Source of the DNA: Sphagnum magellanicum
Taxonomy: Eukaryota > Streptophyta > Sphagnopsida > Sphagnales > Sphagnaceae
Direction: 5' to 3'
Length of the DNA stretch: 64,000 nucleotides
NCBI GenBank assembly: GCA_021904315.1
Contig: CM038919.1
Location: 7,068,001-7,132,000, forward strand
This document shows, one piece after another, positions 53,038-64,000 of this stretch (its first letter is position 1; each line of letters starts with the position of its first letter). The position numbers were made by a program, and so were the translations under genes. The notes beneath the pieces were generated by a model. It saw only the letters and a list, made by a program, of their open reading frames with translations, did no database searches and had not been told where the DNA came from.

Positions 53038-56000
53038 CAACAACATACGTGGGCATGTGCGAAGCGGTCCTACCAGGAAATGAATGATTTCGCCTTCAAT
53101 TTGATGAGAGACAATAGTATGTGATTTTCTAGTTTTTAACTCTATTATAATTTGGTGTGATCAAAGGGTTAAAAATAACTCTGGCTGGATAAGCTGGCCA
53201 GGATTGTGTCAACAATGGTGCAAACTCTCTGTTTAGAGTTGCAATCTTATCAGTAACTAATTCTTTATATGCAGTCTTCTAGCAATAGACACAAGTATGT
53301 AAAACATTTAGATCAAGTACAATAAAAATTGAGGACTGAAAAGGATCAGTCAACGAAAACCTCTTTGTGATTGTTGCTTGCTCCGTCATTTGTAAGTTAT
53401 TTCTTTGTGATTGTTGCTTGCTCTGTCAATTGTAAGTTATTTGTTGTCATTTTCTGGGATTCCTCACAGGACAGCACTTTGAAATGTTATCAAGTAGTGC
53501 ACACTTGAAATTTATAATGCTCTAGCTTTTCCAGTACAGCAATTTTGCACGACTTCTTATTGCTAAAAATTTGCACTCAGATATGTACAACTTCAAGTTC
53601 AAAAGATGAGGTAGACAACAGTTGGAAGCATATTTTCTCCTAATCTATATATATTTTTTGCAATTTTGCAGAAGTTACATGTGAATTTGTTTTGAGCACA
53701 AGCTGTAGGTTTTGGTCATAATTCCTGATTAATTTCTTCATGCTAGAAAATCACACTCAAATATCCAGAACCACAAGTTCAAAAGACGAGGTAGCTAAAA
53801 GTTGAAGCATAATAATCTCCTTCTTCTTCATCTTCTTGTAGGATCACCAACTTCAGGCTTTTTTGGTCTCCAGTGTCCAACTTCCAAATTCATATGTGAC
53901 CTGGTGTGTTCATCTTAAGTAGGCAGCAATTTCTAACCAGCATACTTTTGTGGTCATGGAAGGCAATGGGTACAGGTGCTTTTGATAGCATACATTCTCA
54001 TACAATGCTTTGAAATATGAAGTTTCAGTAAATTACAAGTAGCCAATCAGGTCCAGGTTTTCAGTCACAGTCACATTTAATTTCTATGTACCAAGTTTGA
54101 GTCCATGCTACAAGTAACTTATTAGCTAAAATAATCAACTAACCATATGTACATTAAGAATGTGCATATAATAGCCTCCAATGCTCCATTAATTTCTAAG
54201 TGCTTGTGAGGATCCTCCTGGTGTACTTCTCCAATTGATTGTTTACAGTCAGTTAAGCATGCCCATCTGCTTTCCATCAGTTCTTCACCTGCAACTTTCT
54301 CAAAAAGAAAGCAAGCAAATCCAGAGCATGTAACTACTCACATTTGGTATGTGATCACCACAGAACTTGTCAGTCAACCACTCTAAAAAAACAGATCTGC
54401 TTCCCCTTCACTTTCCCTTCAGTCCTTATTCCAAACCTTGACTTCAGGCCTAACCACAAATTTGAATTCAGGAGACCACAGACAGAGTGTGTGCTTCTAC
54501 CCCTATGTGCGTTGTGTAATCACCATGGGGTCTTTCAATCCTTCATTCTAAACTACATCCCAATGTGCTGTGTGTAGTTGCTGTGGGGTCTATCACTCCT
54601 TCCTTCCGGAATACACCCCTACATGTACATGTTCAGGCAAATACATGGAGTGTATTCAGCTTGGAAAGCTTCAGTTCCTTAACCTATATACCAATCTCCA
54701 ACTTCCTCTTCAAGCTCCCACCCCACAATTCAGCCTGTGCCAACTCCAACATTTGCCATGTACATCTAGAGCATGTTCCACCTTTACCTCCAAAAACTGG
54801 GTCATTGAACTCCTACAGCATCTTCATACTTGTTACCGGTCATTTCTTGAATCTCTTGGGTTATGGGGTTGTGAAACTCCTTCCCATCCACTTTCATGGT
54901 TTCTTCAGGTGTGCTTACCCCCTCTCATCAAATCTGTAATTAACACACTGCCCCAATTGGGCATGGGTAGCCCTGAGTTTTCCTCCATCCTTTTTGCTGG
55001 AGCACCTCTATACTACCAAGCCTCCTTGCCAGCTTCAACTCAAGTGAGCTGCACAAGCTCTCAGGTTTTGGGTTCTGAGCCTTTTGAAAGATTCCACTCA
55101 CCATAACAAGTGCATTCACTATAGTTCCATCTGGGTATGCCATACCCTTATGCCCCTTCCTTGAGACGTAATACAAGACACTACACTAAGTCACTTGCCC
55201 ATGTTAGTCACAAGCAATCTATGTTATATTCTTTCACTGTCCATTGATGTCCATTGCTTTCATTTGTGCAAATTTTGGGGATATTTTTAAACAAAACATG
55301 GGCTGAGATCACTGTTCTTCAGTCTTCTTCAGATTGTTTTGGTTTTTTTTGTCTACCCATTTCTTTATGATAAAACATTCATCAGCCTCTATTATTTACA
55401 CAGGGCTGAGCAAACTTTGTTTATGATATACCTAGCATTACAGGATAAATCTTAAGCTTTCTATCTGTCCAGACTGATGAACACCTACCAAACTTGATTG
55501 CAATTAAAACACTACTTGTACAAGAAGAAACAAAAGGAAAAATGAAAGGAAACACACTCTTGTGGGTAACAAGTTGCACAAGTCCTTGTTTTGCAAGGAA
55601 AAGCCTATTAAGAAAGTCGATCAACTACCAACAGTGAGTAGTAGATCAGAAGTAGGAATGGAAAGAGGGACTAGATTGGTTCCATTTTGATGCTACTTTA
55701 CCATATTCCAATATATCCCTATTCCAGCAGATTTTCAATCAATTTGATCAACACAACTCCAACAGTCAAATCTAGTTTTCCTCTAGAATCATTTTAAATG
55801 AAACTTTTCATCATTGTTCCCTTAATGCTGCAGAATTACCCATATCCCTGTTCCTATCTTATTGAGCTCAGATTGGAGTTGATCCTTAAATACTCTCTAA
55901 GAAATTTTCTCCAAATTTGTTACAAGATCCATGAGAAGAGTCTGAATCTCATATACAGTTCAGAATTTGGTAGAAAAGAGAAGAGCATTAAAGGCAAGGA

Positions 56001-57957
56001 CTGGAGACTTAAACAGCAATACAATAACTGGTGGGAGAACTGTAGGACTGTAAATGTGGCAGGATGAAGAGAGATGAAAATGAGAGAAAATGTATCAAAA
56101 AAGTGGTGACAATAAATCCACACTTTGCATGGACCTTGAGGACCTAGAGGAGAATACAAGAATAATGTGGACTGGCATTTTGGAGCAAGAAATTTGATAC
56201 GGTGGCTGGAAATCAAGGATCGCCTGCAAGGAGGACAGAGAAGATTTGTCTCTCAAAGTCAGAATGACACTCTTCATATAACTAAGGCATTTGTCATAAC
56301 ATATGCCAATGTTGAAATGTGAAAGAAAAATTCTGTCTTTGCAAAACAGCAATCAATATATGGAAGAGGACAGAGAACCCGTCAGCCCACAGATGGAACA
56401 TACCTGCATTCCATAAACTGAATTGTTCACTGATGGAGAAACACGAAGAGGAGGAAAGAGAGAAAACAGCAAATTAGCACTTCCAGCTCTGAAATTTACC
56501 CCAATGGACTGAGATGAGAATAGAACTGAATTGGTATCAAGAAAGATGAGGCAACTCAAAGATTGCATACCTAAGGAAAAGGGACTTGTAACCTTCACCA
56601 TGCACCATCCCTTCATGAACCATACATTGCCCTGCATGTTCCTGATTTCTACATCTTTAACCTGTACTGGAGAGACTTTCAGCTATACCCTCTCCTCACT
56701 ACTCACTTTCCCACCTGTATTTTACTGGGCTATCTGCCATTTCTTTGTATCCTCATTGAATGCGGAGGGTTTCAACCTCACATCCTTGGCTTCTTCCACA
56801 TCTTTGTAAAGACACAAACTGCACTCTCTTTGCTAATGTAACAAAGAGCAGATTTCACTCACAACATCACACATTGTTTTGTACACACATTTTAGTTTAA
56901 TTCTTCATAAGAGCTCCAGAACAGATTTTACAGAGAAATGCAACTGGAAGCACACAGACCATTCCAATATGTGAAGATGACATGGAGTATGTGTAATTAT
57001 AGTGCTATGTGGCACACCATGGATCACTGTGACATTCTTGTGTGCAGATGGTGTCAGACCACATAGCAGAGGGAGCAATAAAAGGAAGCAGACATAAAGA
57101 TAAACAAGGATAAGAGAACCAAGACGCTTCTGTTGTTGGTTCCAAGCTTTGCAGCATGGGAAACAGATAAGTAGAAATCCAACAAACAGCAGTTTAGCTG
57201 CCCATTTCATCTGAGTCTGGATCATCTTGCTTTGGCAGTGGGATAAAATGCATGGATACAGCAACAGAACAAGGTTTGATCTCAATCCCACTAATGATGG
57301 ATCAGAGGTTGGGAGACCAGACATTGTCACGATACAGAAGAATACTTTGACTGTATAGAGCTTTTTACACCATATCCTTCAACGATCCACACTATCCCAA
57401 ATGGACTCTCTGCACCTCTTTGGTACTTCCTTGATTGTGCATTCATCAAAAGAAGAAGCATTTTCCATCTGGCATTTTCCATTCCTGTCCTAGATTCCAC
57501 TAGCAACAAGACCAACTTGAAGGACTGAAGTTGCAAAAAGAAATTGAGAACATGCCGAAAGAATTCAAACCCCTTTCCAAAATGCAACAAATGTCAATGG
57601 TCAATTTCAGTTTGTTAGCTTGCATGCAACTACTATAAGAAATTGTTGAAACCAGACAGCAGAGGTCAAGGCAGCTTATCCTTACCACACATGACAGAAG
57701 TAGACAACATGTATCAGTCATGCATTCCCAGCTTCCCATGAGCTTGGAGGGAGAAGAAAATCTAAGGCACAAATGTGTTGTGAACAGTGTCAAACATTTC
57801 CGGAAAAAAGGAAGTTTGCTGGTATGGAAGAGATGATACTAACTCCAGCGGGCCAAGTCACGGAACATCAAGAGATCCTAATATGCTCCAAAACCTCCAG
57901 GCACGATGAAACGAACGGGGGCGTCACCACCACGCATTCTTCACTCCAGGCTCAATC
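53038..57957. other. Long gene-free stretch with small duplications
   Basis: A 40-bp tandem pair (TTTGTGATTGTTGCTTGCTC) lies at 53361-53440. A block near 53555-53650 (TTTGCACTCAGATATGTACA, CAAGTTCAAAAGATGAGG) recurs near 53745-53820. Several open frames (for example 54570-55106, 178 codons) show no family resemblance. I see no gene, and the last part is the DUF538 3' flank. Confidence 0.5.
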
Positions 57958-58461
57958 TCACTCTCCCCGCGCGAATGCCTTGACGGGAAAGGTCTTGCCA
58001 ATACCAGCAATACTTTTGAAGTAGACTTTGGCGTCGTCGCTGGGCTGGGCACCAGGATTCTCGAGCGAGATATCGACGATGGAAACCCAGAGCAACTCCT
58101 TAGCCTTAACGCCGGTGAGCTTCTTAAGCCGTCCTTTCTCCAGGTACGCCGTGATCTTCTCTCCATAGCTCACTTGCTTGGAAATTTTCTTGAACACATG
58201 CTGAATCGCCTTCTTTTGCGTGATCCACACATAGCCCGTCTCCTTCACGTATCCACACTCCACCACATTCTCCAGCGGCAACAAACCACCAGGCAATCCG
58301 AACTCCTCGATCAGCTTCATCGCCTCTTCCAACGACTCCGGCCCCGTCTCCACCCGCGCACCCTCCATCACCATCGCCATCGCACCAAACCCAAAAGCCA
58401 CAAAAAGCACAGAACACAAAGCTAACTCCCCAAAACACTTCTCCAAATAAACAACTTCCAC
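57958..58461 (-). CDS. DUF538 family protein
   Basis: A single exon of 167 codons if the first ATG (58461) is used, or 140 from the ATG at 58380. The DUF538 signature is plain: AMKLIEEFGLPGGLLPLENV, ECGYVKETGYVWITQKKAI, SYGEKITAYLEKGRLKKLTG, VKAKELLWVSIVDISL and GKTFPVKAFARGE. Plant DUF538 proteins are small beta-rich proteins of uncertain role (reported stress links; some bind chlorophyll breakdown intermediates or lipids). The family core starts near EEAMKLIEEFG, so the shorter start is enough. The longer start adds a hydrophobic stretch (ALCSVLFVAFGFGAMAMV) that could act as a signal peptide, though its lead is acidic. No intron. Confidence 0.88.
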   Translation of the reverse strand: MEVVYLEKCFGELALCSVLFVAFGFGAMAMVMEGARVETGPESLEEAMKLIEEFGLPGGLLPLENVVECGYVKETGYVWITQKKAIQHVFKKISKQVSYGEKITAYLEKGRLKKLTGVKAKELLWVSIVDISLENPGAQPSDDAKVYFKSIAGIGKTFPVKAFARGE

Positions 58462-59861
58462 AATCCTTTAGAAAGTGTTCTAGAACTCCGTTTTGCAGCC
58501 AAAATCGGACCTAATAAGGACTAATATGAATAGTATTGAATACTACTTGGGAACTTGTGAGGAGAGAGATTTGAAAGTCGCACAAAGTTAGTGAAGAAAA
58601 CAGGAGAGTTGAGTATTGAAGTTTTGCATGTTAAGATTTGAGAGAAATGAGCATGTTAAGCGCAATTTGGGATTCAAATGGACTTACTTTGGGTATAAAA
58701 GCATTAAATTTAGGACAGTCGGGGCATGGGAGGTAGATACTAGCAGGTGTAAGTAGGTGAGAATTGAGTCGTGAACTGTGAGAGGAAGTGGGTGGGGGCA
58801 CGTAAAGGGACCAAGTGTGCGAGGGAATTGCTGAGATTTGTCAGTGGAAGGACGCAGGCTGCAGCTTTCGCACATCTAGTCCTTTGTGTCATTTATGCAA
58901 TTATAGTTAGGGTAATGGATACTTGCTAATTGTGCAATTGTGAACAGACAAACTTCGTGCATTTATGCAAAGGAACTTTTAGAGGTTCAGAAATAGGTAT
59001 AGGTACCTATGGATATTTAGTTACTCCTTGTTGTGGTGTCCACAAATGTAGTTGTTATATTTTTGCCACCTTGAACGCTCCGAGTCCTGATGAATTGTAC
59101 ATTCAAGGAACTGTGGAACAATAGAAAAAGGGTAATGGTAAGGACCGAGAAGGGAGCGATTCAGAAAATGGGGGCTTGACATGAGGTAGGACCTTAGGAC
59201 AGCATGTGAATTCCCAGAACCCACCCCACTCAAGGTCCTTGCCCAGCGTAAAGGTCTGTTTCTTAAACTGCTATGATTCTTTTGGACAAACAGAAAAGGA
59301 ATCTTATGCACAGGGTGTGCACTTTGTTGCGGCAGAAATTTTATTGAGGGTAGGTAAGGTGCCCTCCAAATACACTAACAATTTACTGGTTCTTTACATG
59401 TAGGGTCAGGCTTGCTCCCCAAGGCCTTCCCTAATTGAGGGTCATCGTGGGGAGAGTTGTAGCTTCAGGTTGTAGCCTCACAAATTAGGAGAGAACCATG
59501 GAAGCATGCCCCAGAATAAAGCATGAAAGGCTTTTTTAATCCGAATTCCAGAAGGTCTCCATGTGATTGGTGAAAAGCTCCTTCAATCGATGAATGAATC
59601 TTCCATGTGAAGAGGTGTGTTCAAATACAGAGCAAAAACACCTTGGATTGCTTCATGTGTAGGGTAATGCCCAAGGATGGGGGAGATAATCAAAATGTGG
59701 GGCCAACTAAGCGGAGTGCAGTCCCACATTTCAGGACTCTCCTCTACCTTGGGGCTTGATGCACAATAAAATACCAGGTGATATTGCATGCATGAAGGGG
59801 GAAAGCAAACATTAAACAATAACAACAAGTTGAATATGACACCAAGCTCAACACAATTATA
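58462..59861. other. Intergenic DNA
   Basis: The DUF538 promoter and leader on the minus strand, then no recognised gene or RNA. Confidence 0.45.
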
Positions 59862-60880
59862 ATACAATATAGTATAGTGCTCAACAAGAAAAATATCTAT
59901 AATTTTTTTTTATTGTACTTGCACAATGATTAATGCTTGAATTTATTTTTTCTTACATTATTTCAAAAAAAAAAACTAATGCAATGGTTAGAATCCTCCC
60001 TTACAATCCAAAGGTCCTAGGTTTGAACCTTTTCTTGAATTCTTTTTATCATCCAAAAATGAATTGAATGAAAATAAATTGTCCTTGAACAACTTTTTAA
60101 AACTACTTGCTCAAGAATAATTTTTTTGAAGAGAACTATGTTCTCCACATACCATGTTTTCAAGGGGGAAAAAAGTTCAAATTGCTCACCGGGGGAAGGG
60201 GGAACTTAAGTTCCTCTCAAAAGACATGATTGTTCCCTAGGGAAAAAGGGGTTTTAATTGTTCTCAAGGACAACTTAAGCTCCTTGGGGAAAAAAAGGTT
60301 TAAGTTGCTCCTTGAAGCAACCTAAGCTCCTCCTTCTTGAGAACATGTTGTTTTTTAGGGAAAAAAATGTTTAAGTTGCTTCATGGGGCAACCTAAACTC
60401 CTTCTCCCTAAAGACACAATTGTTCCCCATAGACATGATTATTCTTTGAGGCAATTTAATCCCTTTGTGAAAGTTGTTTTCGAAATACTTCATTTGTTCC
60501 TTAGAGAATTTTTTTGTTTTTTGAAAATTTCATTTTGTTCCATGAAGAACTTACATTGTTCCTTAGGGCAACTTGTTTGGGACTAACACTTAATCTTTTT
60601 TTCCCTTAGAAAGTTGCTTCCTAGAAGCAACTAACTTTAAAAAATTATTTAAATGTTTTATGTATTCTTTCATGCATTTCGTTTGTTAACAAAAACAATT
60701 GAGAAAACGATTGAACACTATACCTTTGGGTTGAAGGGAGGATTCTAACCATTTCACATGTTTTTTCTTCAAAATTGTTATGTAAGAAAGATATTTACAA
60801 CATTAATCATTGTGTGGGTATAGTTTTTAAAAAAAGATTTTTTTTTCATATTGTGTATTGTATTGCAAATGCATCAAACC
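59862..60880. mobile_element. Foldback element with about 150-bp inverted arms
   Basis: The left arm at about 59862-60010 (CACAATGATTAATG, TTTCTTACAT, ATGGTTAGAATCCTCCCTT, CCAAAGGT) reappears inverted at about 60720-60880. The interior (60160-60640) is a tandem repeat of about 60-75 bp (AAGTTGCTCCTTGAAGCAAC, CTAAGCTCCT, GGGGAAAAA). No transposase frame. Exact ends and target site are uncertain. Confidence 0.65.
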
Positions 60881-62799
60881 AAGTGTTACATTTAACTTAT
60901 TGTTATTATTTTGTGTTTACCAAAAGGAAACCCCCTTACTGAGCATTCATAAAGATCCATGTGAACTTAGACATTCATAAATTAAATCTTAAGGTGGTAA
61001 ACCTTAGCCCCCCCTTCCCCCCAAAATCCCCAAATCAAAGGTATGGAACAGTCACACTTTTTTGTGAACAAGTTTTTGAATCATGAGTTGGAGAACTTTG
61101 ACATTTTTTTTTTAATGACAACAACGGTTGTGTTTCTACATATCAATAGGCCCAATAGATCCCATCTTTTTCCCCAAGTTATATTGAAATCTTTTATGAA
61201 AATCAATCATATTTCCTAGTTTCTTGTTTTTACCCATCAACAGGATTACCAATGCTGATGGTGTAGCGATGTCTTTTCATCTTTGTTCATACTTGAAAAG
61301 TAGCTCGGTTCAACTATGATGAGAAATTAGGGGTTGAAACCTTAATGAATAATGTACAATGTTATCATCCGTCAAAAGTTGAAGATGACAAAATTTTGGT
61401 AGTTGATGGTGATTGATGTTGAATCTTGTGAGTTTTTTGTTTTTGTAGTGTTTTTTTTTTGCAAGTTATGAACTTGCTAAAGTTTTTATGAGCAACGCTA
61501 TTTAATCTATGTATGGTTTTCCTTATGGGTGAGTTTTGGGTGGTGTGCCGCTATTGAGCAAATCTTCCTTATTGGACATCAATCAAGTTCAAATGGTGGT
61601 GGGAGCTGATAAAGGCCATAAAGTTTCTATTACGAGCAACTACGTTTTCAATGGTCCTTTGTTTTAGTTTTGGCTTTGGCTTTCTAGTTTTAGTTTTGTT
61701 TCTTTGAAAAATGCTCTTGTGAACACTAGAAAGAAGAATGCCTAAAGGTGGAGGTTGTGTCAGTTATAAAGGAAAAATTACTTCCATTGCGCTATGCATC
61801 TTTTAGACAACTACAATTTCATGATAAAGAAGTCTATGATTAAACGAATGATGAAGATCATTAGGGATTTTGAGAGTGACAAAGTTTGGCAAACAAAGGT
61901 CTAGGGTTTCATGTGGTTATGAGGGAAGAAAGTGCTTGACTTGTTCAAGACCTTCATATGCACATTGTGTATCTATTTTTTGTGGTGTTTCATATGGGAT
62001 TCCAATAGGGGTTGATGGGTTGCACATGACAAATCTCTAAAAGAAAACATGTCTTCAGTATGAATCATTATCAAATCTTCACTTCCATTGTTTACCTCAA
62101 TTCTCTAGGTCTTTCTAGTTATTAGTTGTTTCAGGGTTTTTGTGTTCTGTTAGGATGTTCAAGTTTACAAGGAGGGGTGCTTTGTTCTACCAAACATTGT
62201 CAGTAGAAGCTGATGAGAGTAAGATTGGAGTGCTCTGAGCCCCATAGGCTCATAGATTTAATTTTTTTGTTTAGATCAAAATAGTTTGAGGTTGGACTTG
62301 TGTAATTGTTCTAATCATCAAATTGAAGAATTCTATTGATTATCCAAGCTGCCTAAGTCATGTTCATGACTATGAATTTATTGATGTGAAGGGAACATTC
62401 CTATGCCCTTGTTTTTCATTACACAACCTCTCACCAAATGCATGTAACTCATTTCATTGAACTTTTAAAACCCACCTAGATCATTTTTTGTGTGTACAAG
62501 TTGATTATGATTCAATTGATACATAGTTGGCTTGTGATTGAAAGTATGATCTGCCATACAATACATGTAATCAATAGCAAAATTGGTGAATGCCTTCCAG
62601 ATATCTTACAAATGCACATTACAAGACAGAGAAACATGAAAGCAATGCTTTGTTACCATGTCTTGAACACATTATTTATGTAAATTGTGCACATTTCTCA
62701 TGCTCTTTGAACCTCAAGCACTTTATGTCAAGTCCATGAAGAGTTCAAGGTTCTTAAAAATGTGAGAAGGTAGTAATGTTGCAGAAATGCATCCACTAA
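60881..62799. other. AT-rich non-coding DNA
   Basis: No gene, RNA or element recognised on either strand. Confidence 0.45.
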
Positions 62800-63000
62800 G
62801 TCTGTGACCCAGCGCCCACCATTTCACCATCCATTGAAAACCTGTCTTCAACTCAGTTGTGGACAACTAAGTTATCTCCTGGGTAACCTATCATGTAAAC
62901 CCTCCTACTTTCACATCACCTAGTTAACTACCTATGTAAGCTGGTGGGTAACATAGGTAAGTAGATGAGGAATGTAAGTATATATGAAGGGTGTAAAGAT
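62800..63000 (+). repeat. Dispersed repeat, copy 2
   Basis: Matches the reverse complement of 30820-31090 over CACCATCCATTG, CAACTAAGTTA, CCCTCCTACTTTCACATCAC, ACCTAGTTAACTACC and TATGTAAGCTGGTGGGT. Confidence 0.6.
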
Positions 63001-64000
63001 AGACCCTTCCAGGATTTGAGGCACCTATCAAGAGGCGGGCAGGCCCAGTGCAAGCCTGCCCAAAATATTGGAAGGGTCTCTCATAAAGAAACACTGACTG
63101 AAAAGATTAAATTAAAGAAAGTTTTGAAAAACATGACATTTACAAAATTGTAAGGTCCCAAAATCATAAGGTCCTGTTGACTGGTCAGTGGGATCTTACA
63201 ATTGAGAAGTGACAAAAATATACACTAGGAAAATTGCAATGGTGCTTTACATGGTAGGTAGATAGCTGTGTTGGTCTGGTACCCTGCACATGATATAGAG
63301 TTTGGTCTATGCACTGGTATCAAAGGGGCCATACCCTGCTAATATGACCTGAGGAAATACCAACCTTGTACCAATCCAAGCTTGGTAAGGACTGCAGATA
63401 ATACTCGTTTTATACTAGTTTTTGATGCCAGGCATGGATTTGCCTCATATCAACCAAAATCAGTATATGAAAGTTACTAGCAGGACCCAATCCGAATACC
63501 ATACCAATGCTGGTAAGATACAAGTGGATGGTTCAGACATAGCTAACCATGTTAGTTAGCTATGGGACAGGAATACAATAAAAATGTGTAAGTTCCTGTT
63601 CACACAGAGGCCAACCTGCATGGTTTGCTTGCGGATGCTGGTTCACTCTGAGGCTGAAGTCTGAACACAGAACAACAGGGGATGCTTAACTCTGCAGTAC
63701 TTTGCACCGGAGTCAGAACCATTTCAGAAATCTACCGTGGGCGCTTGATTCTTCCTTGTTTAGCACAGGACTTGTGACGTAGGTACCTGCCTGTACACGG
63801 ACAATTAGAGGGCCAGGACTTTGTCACCGAGAACTGTATGTACATACCCAAGAGGAAGCAAATTATTGTACATGCAGGCCAGAATTCATTGATTCTGAAC
63901 TCTTCTGTGTCGTGCCATAGTCCCTGGCCTAATCAACAACTACAGTGTAAAATATCTGCGCTCCTCCTGCACAGTCCAGAAACTTGAAGGTGTTGCCCTT
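63001..64000. other. No gene recognised
   Basis: GC content rises slightly toward the right edge, but I can identify no exon or RNA. Confidence 0.35.

Noticed and set aside
54570-55106. 178-codon open frame downstream of the NBR1-like gene
   Set aside because: No domain, no promoter, biased Ser/Pro/Leu composition from CT-rich DNA, and competing frames in the same place.
59980-60040. tRNA gene
   Set aside because: A box-A/box-B-like phrase is present, but no cloverleaf can be drawn and it lies in the arm of a foldback element.

Overview
The window is nuclear DNA of a land plant. The gene set (YSL metal transporter, PNO1, NBR1-like receptor, DUF538 protein, A-type P450) and TTTAGGG-type tracts show this. 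The plant is most likely a non-seed one (fern, lycophyte or bryophyte), because an intact microbial-terpene-synthase-like (MTPSL) gene and its decayed copy are present, and that family is known from non-seed plants and not from seed plants. I cannot name the species. Most of the DNA is AT-rich, CpG-poor and full of repeats; host genes stand out as GC-richer islands.

Layout. 1-16.5 kb is transposon and repeat territory: a captured or decayed RPB2 fragment beside a CACTA-type end, a decayed hAT transposon (minus) with a solo LTR nested in it, a second solo LTR of the same family, a 62-bp tandem array of hairpin-forming units, a 5-kb tract dominated by a CAATACC word, and a decayed MULE transposase (minus). 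17-36.5 kb is a terpenoid-looking locus: a five-exon MTPSL gene with a plastid-type leader (minus), a CYP71-clan P450 with one frameshift (plus), and a decayed MTPSL copy (plus) that keeps exon and intron homology. Several small non-autonomous elements lie between them: two TIR elements, a Helitron, and a foldback MITE inside the pseudogene. 37.6-41.2 kb is a seven-exon YSL transporter gene (minus) with an in-frame TGA at a conserved arginine codon. 42-46 kb is degenerate tandem repeat. 46.3-48.1 kb is PNO1 (plus, two exons), with a near-perfect 31-bp hairpin in its intron. 50.0-53.0 kb holds a Helitron, a duplicated promoter segment with several heat-shock-element matches, a TATA box, and an intronless NBR1-like gene that lacks most of the FW domain and the hydrophobic end of the family's LC3/ATG8-binding motif. 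58 kb is a DUF538 gene (minus). 59-64 kb is repeats and non-coding DNA, including a 1-kb foldback element.

How the parts may work together. A class I terpene synthase beside a P450 suggests that a plastid-made terpene is oxidised by the P450. This is inference from proximity, and the P450 frame break and the dead second synthase suggest the locus is changing or decaying. The other host genes (metal-nicotianamine transport, 40S ribosome assembly, selective autophagy, DUF538) are ordinary, functionally unrelated neighbours.
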